Assembly: GCF_003325375.1 (NCBI RefSeq)
Contig: NZ_CP030862.1
Coordinates: 3,475,501 to 3,539,500, forward strand
Reading direction: 5' to 3'
Length of the DNA: 64,000 bases
Source of the DNA: Streptomyces globosus
GTDB taxonomy: Bacteria > Actinomycetota > Actinomycetes > Streptomycetales > Streptomycetaceae
Part shown: in pieces, positions 49,960 to 59,425 of the stretch
Layout: the number at the start of each line of letters is the position of its first letter
Position numbering within the stretch: position 1 is the first letter of the stretch
Position numbers and translations under genes: made by a program
The notes under the pieces: generated by a model
What the model was told of the DNA's origin: nothing
What the model saw: the letters and a program-made list of their open reading frames with translations, nothing else
Database searches by the model: none

Positions 49960-49994
49960 GCACCGATCATTCCCGACAGCCCGAGAGGAACCCC

Positions 49995-50930
49995 ATGCCC
50001 CGCGACATCGACGTCCTGGTCCTGGGCGGCGCCGGCGTGGACACGGTCGTCCACGTCCCCCGACTGCCGCTGCCCTTCGCCGACAGCCACATGATCCGGC
50101 CCGGCATCACGACGCGCGCCGGGCAGAGCGGCGACTTCGTCGCGCTCGGCCTGGCCGCGCTGGGCCTGCGCACCCACCACATGGACCTGATCGGCGACGA
50201 CCACGAGGGAGACCTGGTCCGCGCCCTCCACCGCGACCACGGCATCCCCCTCACCGCGCTCCCGCACCCGGCGGGCACCAAGCGCGCGGTCAACCTCGTC
50301 GCCCCCGACGGGCGCCGGCAGTCCCTCTACGACGCGACCCGCGCGGACGGCCCGGACCGGCTGCCCGAGGCGGCGGTACGCCGGCTCGCGGCCGCCTCCC
50401 GCCACGCGCACGTCGTCATCACCCACCCCTGGGCGCACGCGCTGCCCCTGCTCCGCGAGGCCGGCGCCACCCTCTCCACCGACCTGCACGACTGGGACGG
50501 CGCCGACCCCTACCACGAGGCGTACGCCCTCGCCGCGGACCTCGTCTTCCTGTCGGCCGCCGCCCTCGCCGACCCGGAGCGCACCATGCGCGGCATCGCC
50601 GCCCGCGGCCGGGCCCGCACCGTCGTCGCCACGGCCGGCGCGGACGGCGCCCTCCTGCTGGCGGACGGCGAGCTGAGCCACGTGGCGGCGGCCGAGCCGC
50701 CCGGCCCGGTGGTGGACACCAACGGCGCCGGCGACGCCTTCGCCGCCGGCTTCCTGTTCGGCCTCCTGAACGGCGAGGACCCGCGGCGCTGCGCCCGGTA
50801 CGGGGCGGTCGCCGGGGCCCACGCGTGCACCGTCCCGTCGACGCGTACGGGCGCAGTCACCCGTACGGACCTCCTCGCCCGCGCCGCCGGGACGGACCCG
50901 GCGCAAGGGCTTCGTCCCCCTGCGGGGTGA
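49995..50930 (+). CDS. PfkB-family carbohydrate kinase
   Basis: A 311-residue ribokinase-type sugar kinase. The second PfkB signature VVDTNGAGDAFAAGFLFG with the catalytic Asp is near residue 239, and the N-terminal GGAGVDTVVHVPRLPLP segment is typical. Phosphorylates an unknown sugar or nucleoside. ATG at 49995 with AGAGGAACCCC upstream. Confidence 0.9.
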   Translation: MPRDIDVLVLGGAGVDTVVHVPRLPLPFADSHMIRPGITTRAGQSGDFVALGLAALGLRTHHMDLIGDDHEGDLVRALHRDHGIPLTALPHPAGTKRAVNLVAPDGRRQSLYDATRADGPDRLPEAAVRRLAAASRHAHVVITHPWAHALPLLREAGATLSTDLHDWDGADPYHEAYALAADLVFLSAAALADPERTMRGIAARGRARTVVATAGADGALLLADGELSHVAAAEPPGPVVDTNGAGDAFAAGFLFGLLNGEDPRRCARYGAVAGAHACTVPSTRTGAVTRTDLLARAAGTDPAQGLRPPAG

Positions 50931-51052
50931 AACCGCCGGCCGGGCCCCCAGAGGACCCCTTCACCCCTGCGGGTGGCGACGGGACGGATGCCCGGCCGGT
51001 CGGGGGGTAGGCGCACGCGGAGACCATCACCGACACGGGGAGGAAGGCGGGC

Positions 51053-51469
51053 ATGGCAATGAGCTCCGTCGGACGCAGTCCACGCCAGGACGAGCCGGTG
51101 GGCGCGCTCGTCACGCGGGCATCCCAGCAGCTCTCGGAGCTCGTCCGGGAGGAGATGCAGCTGGCACGGGCCGAGATGGCCGGCAAGGGCAGGCACTACG
51201 GGGTGGGCGGCGGCCTCCTCGGCGGCGCCGGCCTCGTCGGCGTACTGGCCGCCCAGGCCCTGGTGGCCGCGGCCGTCGCGGCCCTGGCCCTCGTCCTGCC
51301 GGTATGGGCGTCGGCCCTGGTCGCCGGCGCCCTGCTCGCGGCGGTGGCCGCCGTACTGGCCCTGGCCGGCAGGCAGCAGGTCGCCAAGGCCGGGGCCCCC
51401 GCACCCGAGCGGACGATCGACAGCATCAAGGCCGACGTGGCCGAGATCAGGGAGAAGGCACACCGATGA
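51053..51469 (+). CDS. Holin-X / DUF1469-type membrane protein
   Basis: A 138-residue protein. A cytoplasmic helix (ALVTRASQQLSELVREEMQLARAE) precedes two adjacent membrane helices (GLLGGAGLVGVLAAQALVA and WASALVAGALLAAVAAVLAL). This is the Actinobacterial Holin-X pattern; despite the name it is a cell-envelope protein of unknown role. Overlaps the downstream DUF3618 gene by 4 nt. Confidence 0.88.
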   Translation: MAMSSVGRSPRQDEPVGALVTRASQQLSELVREEMQLARAEMAGKGRHYGVGGGLLGGAGLVGVLAAQALVAAAVAALALVLPVWASALVAGALLAAVAAVLALAGRQQVAKAGAPAPERTIDSIKADVAEIREKAHR

Positions 51470-51984
51470 GCGAACAGCCCCGAAACGGCGAATCCGCACC
51501 CGCGCCCGAACCCGAGGAGCTGCGCGAGCAGGTCGAGCACACCCGCGAGGAGCTCGGGGCGACCGTGGAGGCGCTGGCCGCCAAGGCCGACGTCAAGGCG
51601 CAGGCCAAGGAGAAGGCGGCGGAGATCAGGGAGCAGGCGGCGGCGAAGGCGGCACACGCCTCCGACCAGCTGCGGGACAAGGCGGCGCACGCGGCCGAAC
51701 GCGTCAGGGACAAGACCCCCGAGCCCGTCCGCGACAAGGCGGCCCACGCCGCCGCACACCTGCGCGACGGGGCCGCCCGGGCCGGTCACCTCGCCGCGGA
51801 GAAGACCCCCGAGCCGCTGCGCGAGAAGGCCGGCACGGCCGCGACGAAGGCGCGGGCCAACCGGGCGCCGCTGATCGCCGCCGGCGCGGTGGGGCTCGCC
51901 CTCCTCGTGATCCTGCGCCACAGCCACAGCCACAGCCACAGCCACAGCCGCAGCCGCAGCCACGGCCGGTGCTGGCGGAGGTGA
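51466..51984 (+). CDS. DUF3618 protein with His-Ser repeat tail
   Basis: A 172-residue protein. The DUF3618 opening PEELREQVEHTREELGATVEAL is followed by an alanine/lysine amphipathic repeat region (AKEKAAEIREQAAAKAA...), a membrane helix (APLIAAGAVGLALLVIL) and a tail of five His-Ser dipeptides. It is coupled to the holin-X protein gene and likely a membrane-anchored partner. The tail is not a general DUF3618 feature. Confidence 0.88.
   Translation: MSEQPRNGESAPAPEPEELREQVEHTREELGATVEALAAKADVKAQAKEKAAEIREQAAAKAAHASDQLRDKAAHAAERVRDKTPEPVRDKAAHAAAHLRDGAARAGHLAAEKTPEPLREKAGTAATKARANRAPLIAAGAVGLALLVILRHSHSHSHSHSRSRSHGRCWRR
51919..51960 (+). repeat. Hexanucleotide repeat in the DUF3618 tail
   Basis: Five CACAGC units (51919-51948) then two CGCAGC units, encoding (His-Ser)5(Arg-Ser)2. 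A slippage-prone tract. Confidence 0.9.
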
Positions 51985-52008
51985 TCCGAGCCGTCCGGCC
52001 GCGTTCCG

Positions 52009-52422
52009 CTACGCGCCGATCCGGGCCAGGACGGCGGCCAGCCGCCGCACCGCGTCCTCGGCGTCGGCGAGCTGCTCCCGGGCGGGCTGCACGGTGTCGA
52101 AGTGGGGACCGTCGCCCGGCGGCAGCGCCCGCCAGTGCAGGACCGGCGTCAGCGCCTCGATGCACGCGGCGAGGAACCAGGCGAGGCGCCCGTGCGTGCG
52201 CGCCAGGGCGATCGCGAGTGCGGCCAGTGCCTCGCGCAGGTGCGCCAGCCGCTCGATGTCCGGCGGCGGGCCCCCGGCGGGCGGGCCGCCGACCGCCTCC
52301 TCCAGGCCGGCGGCCGCCCCGCGCGCCAGGGCCCGGTCAGCCGGCGTGAGGTCCCACGCCCCGTCCTGGACCTGCTGATTCACCTCGGTGATCAGCCCTG
52401 CCACCGCCGACTGCACGTCCAT
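52009..52422 (-). CDS. Hypothetical helical protein
   Basis: A 137-residue, mostly helical protein (MDVQSAVAGLITEVNQQVQD ... ADAEDAVRRLAAVLARIGA). Family not recognised; similar short helical proteins are common in streptomycetes. The start ATG at 52422 removes a low-complexity extension. Convergent with the DUF3618 gene. Confidence 0.6.
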   Translation of the reverse strand: MDVQSAVAGLITEVNQQVQDGAWDLTPADRALARGAAAGLEEAVGGPPAGGPPPDIERLAHLREALAALAIALARTHGRLAWFLAACIEALTPVLHWRALPPGDGPHFDTVQPAREQLADAEDAVRRLAAVLARIGA

Positions 52423-52705
52423 GGCGCCCAAGATAGCGGCGCGGCCCCGCGCCCGACGGCCGATCCGGTCCGGTGTCCGGCCAGGGGCGGCGCGACCACC
52501 GCGGCACCACCGTGGCCCGGTGCGGCCCGGAGGAGGAACTCCCCTCCCGGACCGCGGACTTGCTCCATGGCCGCCCCGCCCGTGGCGATCGCTCCCACCG
52601 GCCGGCGCGGCCGGGCGCGGCCCTGTGTCCGGTACGGAGTCCGGACCGCCGCAGGCGGCGCCGGGCTGCATCCTGGGCGAACGGGCAATGTGACATGCTC
52701 GTTGC

Positions 52706-54409
52706 ATGACTGACCACGTGCAGCCGTCGCCGCCCGGGTCCGACGGCATCGCCTCCGCTTCGGGGGACGGTGGGTCGGTCTACTTCCCGCGCCCCTGCAC
52801 GGCCCGCAGGCCGCCGGACACGGGCGGCGAGCCGGCCCCCGTCCTGGCGGAGGCCGCGGTGCAGTCCGTGCTGGACGGGCTTCCCGGTTCGGTGACCCTG
52901 CTCCTGCCGGTCCGCGGCGCCGACGGCACGGTGGCCGACTTCCGCATCGCGGCGGCCTCGCCCGAGGCGGTCGACATCGGAGCCCGCCGGGGCAAGGAGC
53001 TGATCGGGCTGAGCGTGGCGGCCACCTACCCGACCGTGGTCGGATCGGCGCTGTGGGAAGGCTACCTGCGGGCCCTGCGGACCGGCCTGCGCTACGAAGG
53101 GGAGCCGTTCGAGTACGAGGAGGTACTCGCCGGCATTCCGCGGCTCTCACGGTTCGCCGTACTCGCCTCGGCCTCCCACGGCGGGCTGATCGTCTCCTGG
53201 GTGCGGCTCGACAACGGCGAACGCGAGCAGCGGCGCCTCGCGGTGATGCAGCGCCTCGGCGGCATGGGATGGGCGGACTGGGACCTCGTCCGGAACACCG
53301 CCACATGGTCGGAGCACGCCTACTCGGTCTTCGGCCGCGACCGGTCCGCAGGCCCGATGGCCCTGGACGAGCTGCCCGCGCACGTCGTCGGCGAAGACCG
53401 TGTGGAACTGAGCGCCGTGGTGGAGCAGCTGCTGGGCACCGGCAGGTCCGTCGACCACACGTTCCGCCTCACCACCCCCCGCGGCGAGGTCCGGCACGTG
53501 CGGATCGTCGCAGAGTCCGAGCGGGACGCACACGGCCACCCGGTCGCGATCCACGGCTTCTTCCAGGACCTCACCGCCGCGAAACGGGCCCAGGCGCAAC
53601 TCCTGGAGAGCCAGCAGGCCGCCCTCGCCCACCGCAGCCAGCTGACCGCCGAGCGCGATGTCGCCGAACGCCTCCAGCACGCCCTCCTGCCGCTGGCCCA
53701 GCAGTCCCTTAGCCTGGCCGGCCTGACCGTGGACGTCGCCTACCACCCGCTCCAGGAGGGCCTCAACGTCGGCGGCGACTGGTACAGCGCGATCGAGCTG
53801 CCCGACGGCAGCGCCCTCCTCGTCATCGGGGACGTCGCCGGCCACGGACTGGACGCCGTGGCCACCATGGCCCAGCTGCGCTTCACCGCCAAGGGCATGG
53901 CCATCACCGGCATGCCCCTGCCGGCGATCCTGACCAGGCTGAACACCCTGCTGCTGCACACCGCCGAACGCAGCTTCAGCACGGCCACCATGATCATGGC
54001 CCACTACGAGCCCGCCACCTCCAAGCTCACCTGGGTGCAGGCCGGCCACCCGCCGCCGCTGCTCCTGCGCCGGGGCAGCGCCTCATACCTCAGCTCACCG
54101 CCCGGCATCCTGCTGGGCGCGGTGCCCGCCCCCCGCTACGAAGCCGCGAGCACGCACCTGCGGCCCGGCGACCAGCTCCTGCTCTACACCGACGGCCTGA
54201 TCGAGAGGCCCCGGGAGGACCTCGACACCAGCCTGGCACGCCTCGCCCGCGCCGCCGTCCGCAGCGCCGCCGAGGGCGGCGCCCTCGACGGCATCCTGAA
54301 CGCGCTCGTCGACCCCGTGACCCGCCGCGACGACGTCTGCGCCCTCCACGTCAGCCTCCGCAGCCCCGCAGCTCCCCACCCGGCCGTCCCCGCTTCTCCG
54401 GTCTCCTAG
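52706..54409 (+). CDS. PAS-domain SpoIIE-type phosphatase
   Basis: A 567-residue soluble protein: two PAS/GAF-like sensory domains (about residues 55-165, and 190-300 including WADWDLVRNTATWSEHAYSV), then a PP2C-like SpoIIE domain. Metal-site motifs: GGDWYSAIEL, VIGDVAGHGLDAVATMAQLRF, GHPPPLLL, LLLYTDGLIE and RRDDVCAL. It probably controls an anti-anti-sigma factor in response to a cytoplasmic signal. ATG at 52706 has no strong ribosome site. Ten bp upstream of the Sua5 gene. Confidence 0.88.
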   Translation: MTDHVQPSPPGSDGIASASGDGGSVYFPRPCTARRPPDTGGEPAPVLAEAAVQSVLDGLPGSVTLLLPVRGADGTVADFRIAAASPEAVDIGARRGKELIGLSVAATYPTVVGSALWEGYLRALRTGLRYEGEPFEYEEVLAGIPRLSRFAVLASASHGGLIVSWVRLDNGEREQRRLAVMQRLGGMGWADWDLVRNTATWSEHAYSVFGRDRSAGPMALDELPAHVVGEDRVELSAVVEQLLGTGRSVDHTFRLTTPRGEVRHVRIVAESERDAHGHPVAIHGFFQDLTAAKRAQAQLLESQQAALAHRSQLTAERDVAERLQHALLPLAQQSLSLAGLTVDVAYHPLQEGLNVGGDWYSAIELPDGSALLVIGDVAGHGLDAVATMAQLRFTAKGMAITGMPLPAILTRLNTLLLHTAERSFSTATMIMAHYEPATSKLTWVQAGHPPPLLLRRGSASYLSSPPGILLGAVPAPRYEAASTHLRPGDQLLLYTDGLIERPREDLDTSLARLARAAVRSAAEGGALDGILNALVDPVTRRDDVCALHVSLRSPAAPHPAVPASPVS

Positions 54410-54419
54410 AATTGCGGGA

Positions 54420-55397
54420 ATGGGTACGACAACCAGTGACATCGAGAAGGCAGCCGGTGTGCTGCGCGCCGGAGGGCTCGTCGCCCTCCCGACGGAGACC
54501 GTCTACGGTCTGGGCGCCAACGCCGAAGACCCGGCTGCCGTGGCGCGCATCTTCCAGGTCAAGGGGCGTCCGCCCTCCCACCCCCTGATCGTCCACATCG
54601 GCGGCGCGGAGCAGCTCGACAGCTGGGTGCAGGACGTGCCCCCGACGGCGCGGCTGCTCGCCGAGCGCTTCTGGCCGGGTCCGCTCACGCTCGTGCTGAG
54701 GCGCGGCCCCCGCGTGCCCCTCGAAGCGACCGGCGGCCTGGAGACGGTGGCCGTCCGCGTCCCCGACCACCCCGTCGCCCTGGAGCTGCTCGCCGCCTTC
54801 GGCGGCGGCGTCACCGCCCCGTCGGCGAACCGCTTCGGCTCCGTCAGCCCCACCACCGCGGACCACGTCCGCACCGAACTCGGGGACGCCGTCGACTTCG
54901 TGCTCGACGGCGGATCCTGCGAGGTCGGCGTCGAGTCGACGATCGTCGACGTCACCGGCGACGTCCCGAGCATCCTCCGCCCGGGCGGCGTGACGCGCGA
55001 GGACCTCGAAACGGCACTGGGCCGGCCGCTCGCCGTCCCCGCCGTGAGCACCGTCCGCGTGCCGGGCCAGCACCCGTCGCACTACGCCCCCCGCGCCCGC
55101 GTCGTCCTCGTCGAGCCGGAGGACGTCGCCGCCGAAGCCGCGCTGGCACAGGAGGCCGGCCACCGGGTCGGCGTCTTCCTCCCCGCCTCCCTCGCCGACA
55201 CCCCCGTCAAGGCGCACGCGGTGGTCGCCGTGCCCCGCTCCCTGGAGGGTTACGCACGCGGGCTGTACGGGTTCCTGCGCGAGCTCGACGAGCAGGGCTG
55301 CGACCTGATCATCGCCTCCCTGCCCGCGGAGGAGGACCTCGGCCTGGCGATCGCCAACCGGCTGCGCCGCGCCGCGGGGCCCCGGACCGCGGTCTGA
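54420..55397 (+). CDS. L-threonylcarbamoyladenylate synthase (Sua5/YrdC family)
   Basis: A 325-residue long-form Sua5. The YrdC domain (GGLVALPTETVYGLGANAED; KGRPPSHPLIVHI; PSANRFGSVSPT) makes threonylcarbamoyl-AMP for the tRNA t6A modification. The C-terminal Sua5 domain begins after the linker PGQHPSHYAPRARVVLV. Starts 10 nt after the phosphatase gene. Confidence 0.9.
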   Translation: MGTTTSDIEKAAGVLRAGGLVALPTETVYGLGANAEDPAAVARIFQVKGRPPSHPLIVHIGGAEQLDSWVQDVPPTARLLAERFWPGPLTLVLRRGPRVPLEATGGLETVAVRVPDHPVALELLAAFGGGVTAPSANRFGSVSPTTADHVRTELGDAVDFVLDGGSCEVGVESTIVDVTGDVPSILRPGGVTREDLETALGRPLAVPAVSTVRVPGQHPSHYAPRARVVLVEPEDVAAEAALAQEAGHRVGVFLPASLADTPVKAHAVVAVPRSLEGYARGLYGFLRELDEQGCDLIIASLPAEEDLGLAIANRLRRAAGPRTAV

Positions 55398-55439
55398 CCG
55401 CGACCCGGCCCCCGCGGCTCCGGACGGCCCGCGGGGCGG

Positions 55440-56441
55440 TCAGCCCGATCCGGGTTCCGCTCCCGCATCTCCTGCGGTCGCCGGTCCGGGCGCCGGGGCC
55501 GCTGCCGTCAGGCGGGCGCCGAGTTCGCGGACGCGGTCGACGAGTTCGGCCGGTTCGTGCACCTCGAACGGCACGCCTGCCAGGCCCACCCACAGCGCGA
55601 GCTCGTCCAGGGAATCCGAACCGCAGGTCAGCAGGCAGGCGTCCGGTCCCTCCGGCTGGATCGTCGCGGTGGTCGGCGAGAACCGCGCGGAGACGGCGGA
55701 GGCCGGTGCGTGGAGCGTGAAGCGGGCCTGGTAGCGGTACGGGGCACTGGCGACGGCGCGGGAGGTGTACCGCGCGGGGTCGGTGTCGGGGAGGTCGCGG
55801 GGAGTGAACCGGGGGCCGTCCGGTGTGCGCAGGGCCATCCGGTTGAGGCGGAAGGTCCGCCAGTCCGAGCGCACCGTGTCGAAGCCCAGCAGGTACCAGT
55901 GGCGTCCCGTCGCCACCAGCCGGTACGGCTCGGCCTGCCGTACACCGGCGCCGCCCCGGGCGTCGGCGTAGTCGAAGCGGAGTGTGACGTGGTCCCGGCA
56001 GGCGGCGGCGATGGCGGTCAGCATGCCGGGGTCGACGGAGGGGCCGCCGGCCGCCATGGGGACCGTCGCCGCCTGCAGAGCGCGCACCCGGCGCCGTAGC
56101 CGCGCTGGCAGCACCTGCTCCAGTTTTGCCAGCGCCCGCACGGAGCTGTCCTCCATCCCGGCCACCGTGCCGCCGGCTGCGGTCCGCAGCCCGACGGCGA
56201 CGGCCACCGCCTCCTCGTCGTCCAGCAGCAGCGGCGGCAGGTCCGAGCCGGGACCGAGCCGGTATCCCGCGACGCCGGCGAGTGATTCGACGGTGTACCC
56301 GAGCTCGCGCAGCCGGTCCACGTCGCGGCGGACAGTCCGGGTGGTCACCCCGAGCCGGTTCGCCAGCTCCGCGCCGGACCACCGGCGGCGTGTCTGCAAC
56401 AGGGAGAGCAGTCTGAGCAGGCGGGCGGAAGTCTCCAACAC
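55440..56441 (-). CDS. WYL-domain transcriptional regulator (HTH_11)
   Basis: A 333-residue regulator. N-terminal winged helix ([20 protein letters not shown] ... [15 protein letters not shown]) followed by a WYL ligand-sensing domain ([19 protein letters not shown]). The divergent neighbour, 61 bp away, is an epoxide hydrolase gene and the likely target. Start at the GTG at 56441 because the helix-turn-helix begins directly there. Confidence 0.88.
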   Translation of the reverse strand: MLETSARLLRLLSLLQTRRRWSGAELANRLGVTTRTVRRDVDRLRELGYTVESLAGVAGYRLGPGSDLPPLLLDDEEAVAVAVGLRTAAGGTVAGMEDSSVRALAKLEQVLPARLRRRVRALQAATVPMAAGGPSVDPGMLTAIAAACRDHVTLRFDYADARGGAGVRQAEPYRLVATGRHWYLLGFDTVRSDWRTFRLNRMALRTPDGPRFTPRDLPDTDPARYTSRAVASAPYRYQARFTLHAPASAVSARFSPTTATIQPEGPDACLLTCGSDSLDELALWVGLAGVPFEVHEPAELVDRVRELGARLTAAAPAPGPATAGDAGAEPGSG

Positions 56442-56502
56442 CGCACCCACTCTGCCACACCTAGGACCGCAGCTGTCCTCACCCGATCCTACGGTGGGTG
56501 CC

Positions 56503-57645
56503 ATGACGAACCCGATCCCGCAGCACCCCACGCCCCCTCACGCGGTACGCCCTTTCCGGATCGACATCCCCCAAGCCGACCTCGACGACCTGCGCGACCG
56601 CCTCGCCCGCACCCGCTGGCCCGCCCAGATCCCCGGGACCGGCTGGGACCGCGGGGTCCCCGTGGCCTACCTCAAGGAACTGGCGGCCTACTGGGCGGAC
56701 GGCTACGACTGGCGCCGCTGGGAGGCGGTGCTGAACGCATACCCGCAGTTCGTCACCGGGATCGACGGCCAGGACGTCCACTTCCTGCACGTCCGCTCCG
56801 ACGCCGAGGACGCCCTGCCGCTCGTCCTCACCCACGGCTGGCCCGGCTCGGTCGTGGAGTTCCTCGACCTGATCGAGCCGCTGTCCCGCGACTTCCACCT
56901 GGTCATCCCGTCCATTCCCGGCTTCGGGTTCTCCGGGCCGACCTCCGGCGAAGGCTGGTCGACGCAGCGGATCGCCTCGGCCTGGGCCGAGCTCATGCGC
57001 CGACTCGGCTACGAGCGCTACGGCGCGCACGGAGGCGACTTCGGCAGCGGGATCTCCCGGGCGCTCGGCGTCGCCGCCCCGCGCAACGTCGTCGCCGTGC
57101 ACGTCAACGGCGGCACGACTTTCCCCAGCGCAGAAGAGGACGACCCCACCCTGACCGACCTGGAGCGGGCGCGGGTGCAGCGGATGAAATCGTTCATGGC
57201 CGAGGCCGGCGGGTACATCGGGATCCAATCGACGCGTCCGCAGACCCTCGCCTACGGCCTGACGGACTCCCCGGCCGGCCAGCTTGCCTGGATCGTCGAC
57301 AAGATCCGGGACATGACCGACCTGGCCAAAGAGCTCCCGCACGAGGCGATCGACCGCGACGTGCTCCTCACCCATGTGTCGATCTACTGGCTGACCGGCA
57401 CCGCGGGCTCATCGGCCGCGCTGTACTACGAGGACGGGCGTAGCTGGGGCGGCCAGGAGGCATCACCGGTCCCCCTGGGCGTGGCGATGTTCACCGTCCA
57501 GGACATCGCCCTGCGCCGCGACGAGGAGAAGGCCAACAACCTGGTCCGCTGGACGGAGTTCGACCGCGGCGGCCACTTCGCGGCGATGGAGGCCCCCGAC
57601 CTGCTGCTGGCCGACCTCCGGGAGTTCTTCGCCGCATACCGCTGA
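56503..57645 (+). CDS. Epoxide hydrolase family protein
   Basis: A 380-residue alpha/beta hydrolase with the EHN N-terminal domain ([20 protein letters not shown]) and nucleophile Asp in AHGGDFGSG near residue 180; oxyanion HGWPGS and catalytic His near [16 protein letters not shown]. It hydrolyses epoxides to diols. ATG at 56503 with GGTGGG nearby. Divergent from the WYL regulator gene. Confidence 0.92.
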   Translation: MTNPIPQHPTPPHAVRPFRIDIPQADLDDLRDRLARTRWPAQIPGTGWDRGVPVAYLKELAAYWADGYDWRRWEAVLNAYPQFVTGIDGQDVHFLHVRSDAEDALPLVLTHGWPGSVVEFLDLIEPLSRDFHLVIPSIPGFGFSGPTSGEGWSTQRIASAWAELMRRLGYERYGAHGGDFGSGISRALGVAAPRNVVAVHVNGGTTFPSAEEDDPTLTDLERARVQRMKSFMAEAGGYIGIQSTRPQTLAYGLTDSPAGQLAWIVDKIRDMTDLAKELPHEAIDRDVLLTHVSIYWLTGTAGSSAALYYEDGRSWGGQEASPVPLGVAMFTVQDIALRRDEEKANNLVRWTEFDRGGHFAAMEAPDLLLADLREFFAAYR

Positions 57646-57787
57646 CCCGCGGCCCTGCTCGCCGCGTTCCGCGACCGCGCGCTGATCCTGCAGGCGAGTA
57701 TGTGCACGGTGTACCTGGCCGGACCGGCGCAGTCCCGCCGCAGGAGCGGACAACCCGTCTGGCCCCCGAACAGAAGGAGGACGCACC

Positions 57788-58780
57788 ATGACGGCCATCC
57801 TGCTCGACGTCGAAGCCCGCGGCATGCGGCACTGCGAGACGACCGCACTCGGGGTGCTGCTGCGCCACCAGGGCATCGACCTGTCCGAACCCATGCTCTT
57901 CGGCCTCGGCCGCGGCCTGTCCTTCGTCTACTGGGACGCCAAGAACCTCGGCTTCCCCTTCCTCGGGGGACGGGTGCGCCCCTTCGAACTCACCAGGAAC
58001 CTGGCCGCAGCGCTGGGACTGGAACTCGACGTCCGCGAGACCGCCTCCCCGCGCAAGGCCTGGCAGAACGCCGCGGGACCCCTCGCCGCGGGCCTGCCCG
58101 TGGGACTCCAGCTGGACAGCTTCCACCTGGACTACTTCACCTCGAAGGTGCACTTCGGCGGCCACGTCGTGGCCCTGTACGGGTACGACGAACAGCGCGC
58201 CCACCTGGTGGACACCGACCAGCAGGGCGGCGCCGTGTCCACCTCCCTGGAGAGCCTCGCCCTCGCCCGGTCCGCACGCGGGCCGATGACGGCCCGGAAC
58301 CGGTCCTTCACGATCACCGCGCCGCGGGAGCTGCCCGACCCGGAAACCCGGATCACGGCCGCGGTGACCGCATGCGCGGAAGCCTTCCTCGACCCGCCGA
58401 TCGCCAACCTCGGCCACCGCGGCATCGACAAGGCCGCCCGACTGGTCCCCGGCTGGATCGGCCGCTCCGACCGGCCGGAGCGTGACCTGCCGCAGGCCGC
58501 CCGGCTGATGGAGCGCGCCGGAACCGGCGGCGCCCTCTTCCGCAACCTGTACCGCGACTTCCTCGCCGAGTGCCTCGCCCACGTCGACAGTCCGCACCTG
58601 CGCACCGGCCACCGGCTGTACACCGAGGCGGCGGCCCTGTGGACGCGGACCGCCGAACTCATCGCGCAGGCAGGGGAGTCGGGCGGGCCGGAGCGGCTCG
58701 CCGAAGCCGGCTCTGTCCTCCGCGACCTGGCCCGCATCGAACGCGAGGCCATGCAGTCCCTCCGGCGCCTGGGGGAGTGA
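57788..58780 (+). CDS. BtrH N-terminal-domain / DUF4872 protein
   Basis: A 330-residue protein whose N-terminus resembles the BtrH_N fold (GMRHCETTALGVLLRHQGID; FGLGRGLSFVYWDAKN). BtrH in butirosin synthesis transfers an acyl group from an acyl-carrier protein to an aminoglycoside. The second half is DUF4872-like and helical. AGAAGGAGGACGCACC gives a strong ribosome site at 57788. No carrier protein or biosynthetic cluster surrounds it, so its acceptor is unknown. Confidence 0.8.
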   Translation: MTAILLDVEARGMRHCETTALGVLLRHQGIDLSEPMLFGLGRGLSFVYWDAKNLGFPFLGGRVRPFELTRNLAAALGLELDVRETASPRKAWQNAAGPLAAGLPVGLQLDSFHLDYFTSKVHFGGHVVALYGYDEQRAHLVDTDQQGGAVSTSLESLALARSARGPMTARNRSFTITAPRELPDPETRITAAVTACAEAFLDPPIANLGHRGIDKAARLVPGWIGRSDRPERDLPQAARLMERAGTGGALFRNLYRDFLAECLAHVDSPHLRTGHRLYTEAAALWTRTAELIAQAGESGGPERLAEAGSVLRDLARIEREAMQSLRRLGE

Positions 58781-58868
58781 CGGCGGGCGGCCCGCGCCCG
58801 CTCGACGTGCCGATCGGCCCCGGCGCGCGCACCGTGGTGCCAAGGCCGAAGCGACGGAGGCGGGTGCC

Positions 58869-59396
58869 ATGGGAGAACCGGCCGGGCCGCGGTACGAGGG
58901 GTGGGAGGACCGCTCCGGGCAGCGCGGCCCAGAGCAGCAGCCCGCCGGGTGGGGCCCGGGCGCGTCCCCGCCGGGCGGCCCGCGGCCGTCTCCGCGGCGG
59001 CGGCCCGTACGGGCCTGCCTCGTGGCCGGCCTCGCCCTCACGGGCCTCGCCGTCCTGGCCGCGGTCGCCCTCGGCGCCGTGCTGCTGGGCACCTACGAGG
59101 ACCCCCGCCGGGACGACCACGACGGGGACGTGCAGCTCTCGTCCTGCCGGGTCGATGCGGCCACGAACTGGCCGAGCGCGGACCTCATGGTGACGAACCG
59201 GAGCAGCAAGCCCAGCGACTACCACATCAGCGTCGAGTTCCTCGCCCCGGACGGGCTCCGGCTCGATGAGGCGCACGTCTTCCTCACCCGGGTCGCGCCG
59301 GGGCAGCAGGCCCGCGACACGGCGCAGAGCCTGACCCGGGTCGACCGGCCCGTCACCTGCCGCGTCACCGACGTCTTCCGCACCGCCTCGCCGTGA
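58869..59396 (+). CDS. Membrane-anchored hypothetical protein
   Basis: A 175-residue protein with a disordered Pro/Arg-rich N-terminus, one membrane helix (CLVAGLALTGLAVLAAVALGAVLLG), and an extracellular beta-sandwich-like domain (SSCRVDAATNWPSADLMVTN; SDYHISVEFLAPDGLRL). The last part resembles FxLYD/DUF-type extracellular domains. Two conserved cysteines are at positions near 112 and 162. Unknown role. Confidence 0.75.
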   Translation: MGEPAGPRYEGWEDRSGQRGPEQQPAGWGPGASPPGGPRPSPRRRPVRACLVAGLALTGLAVLAAVALGAVLLGTYEDPRRDDHDGDVQLSSCRVDAATNWPSADLMVTNRSSKPSDYHISVEFLAPDGLRLDEAHVFLTRVAPGQQARDTAQSLTRVDRPVTCRVTDVFRTASP

Positions 59397-59425
59397 CTGT
59401 CGGAGCCGGCCTGCATGATCTCCCC

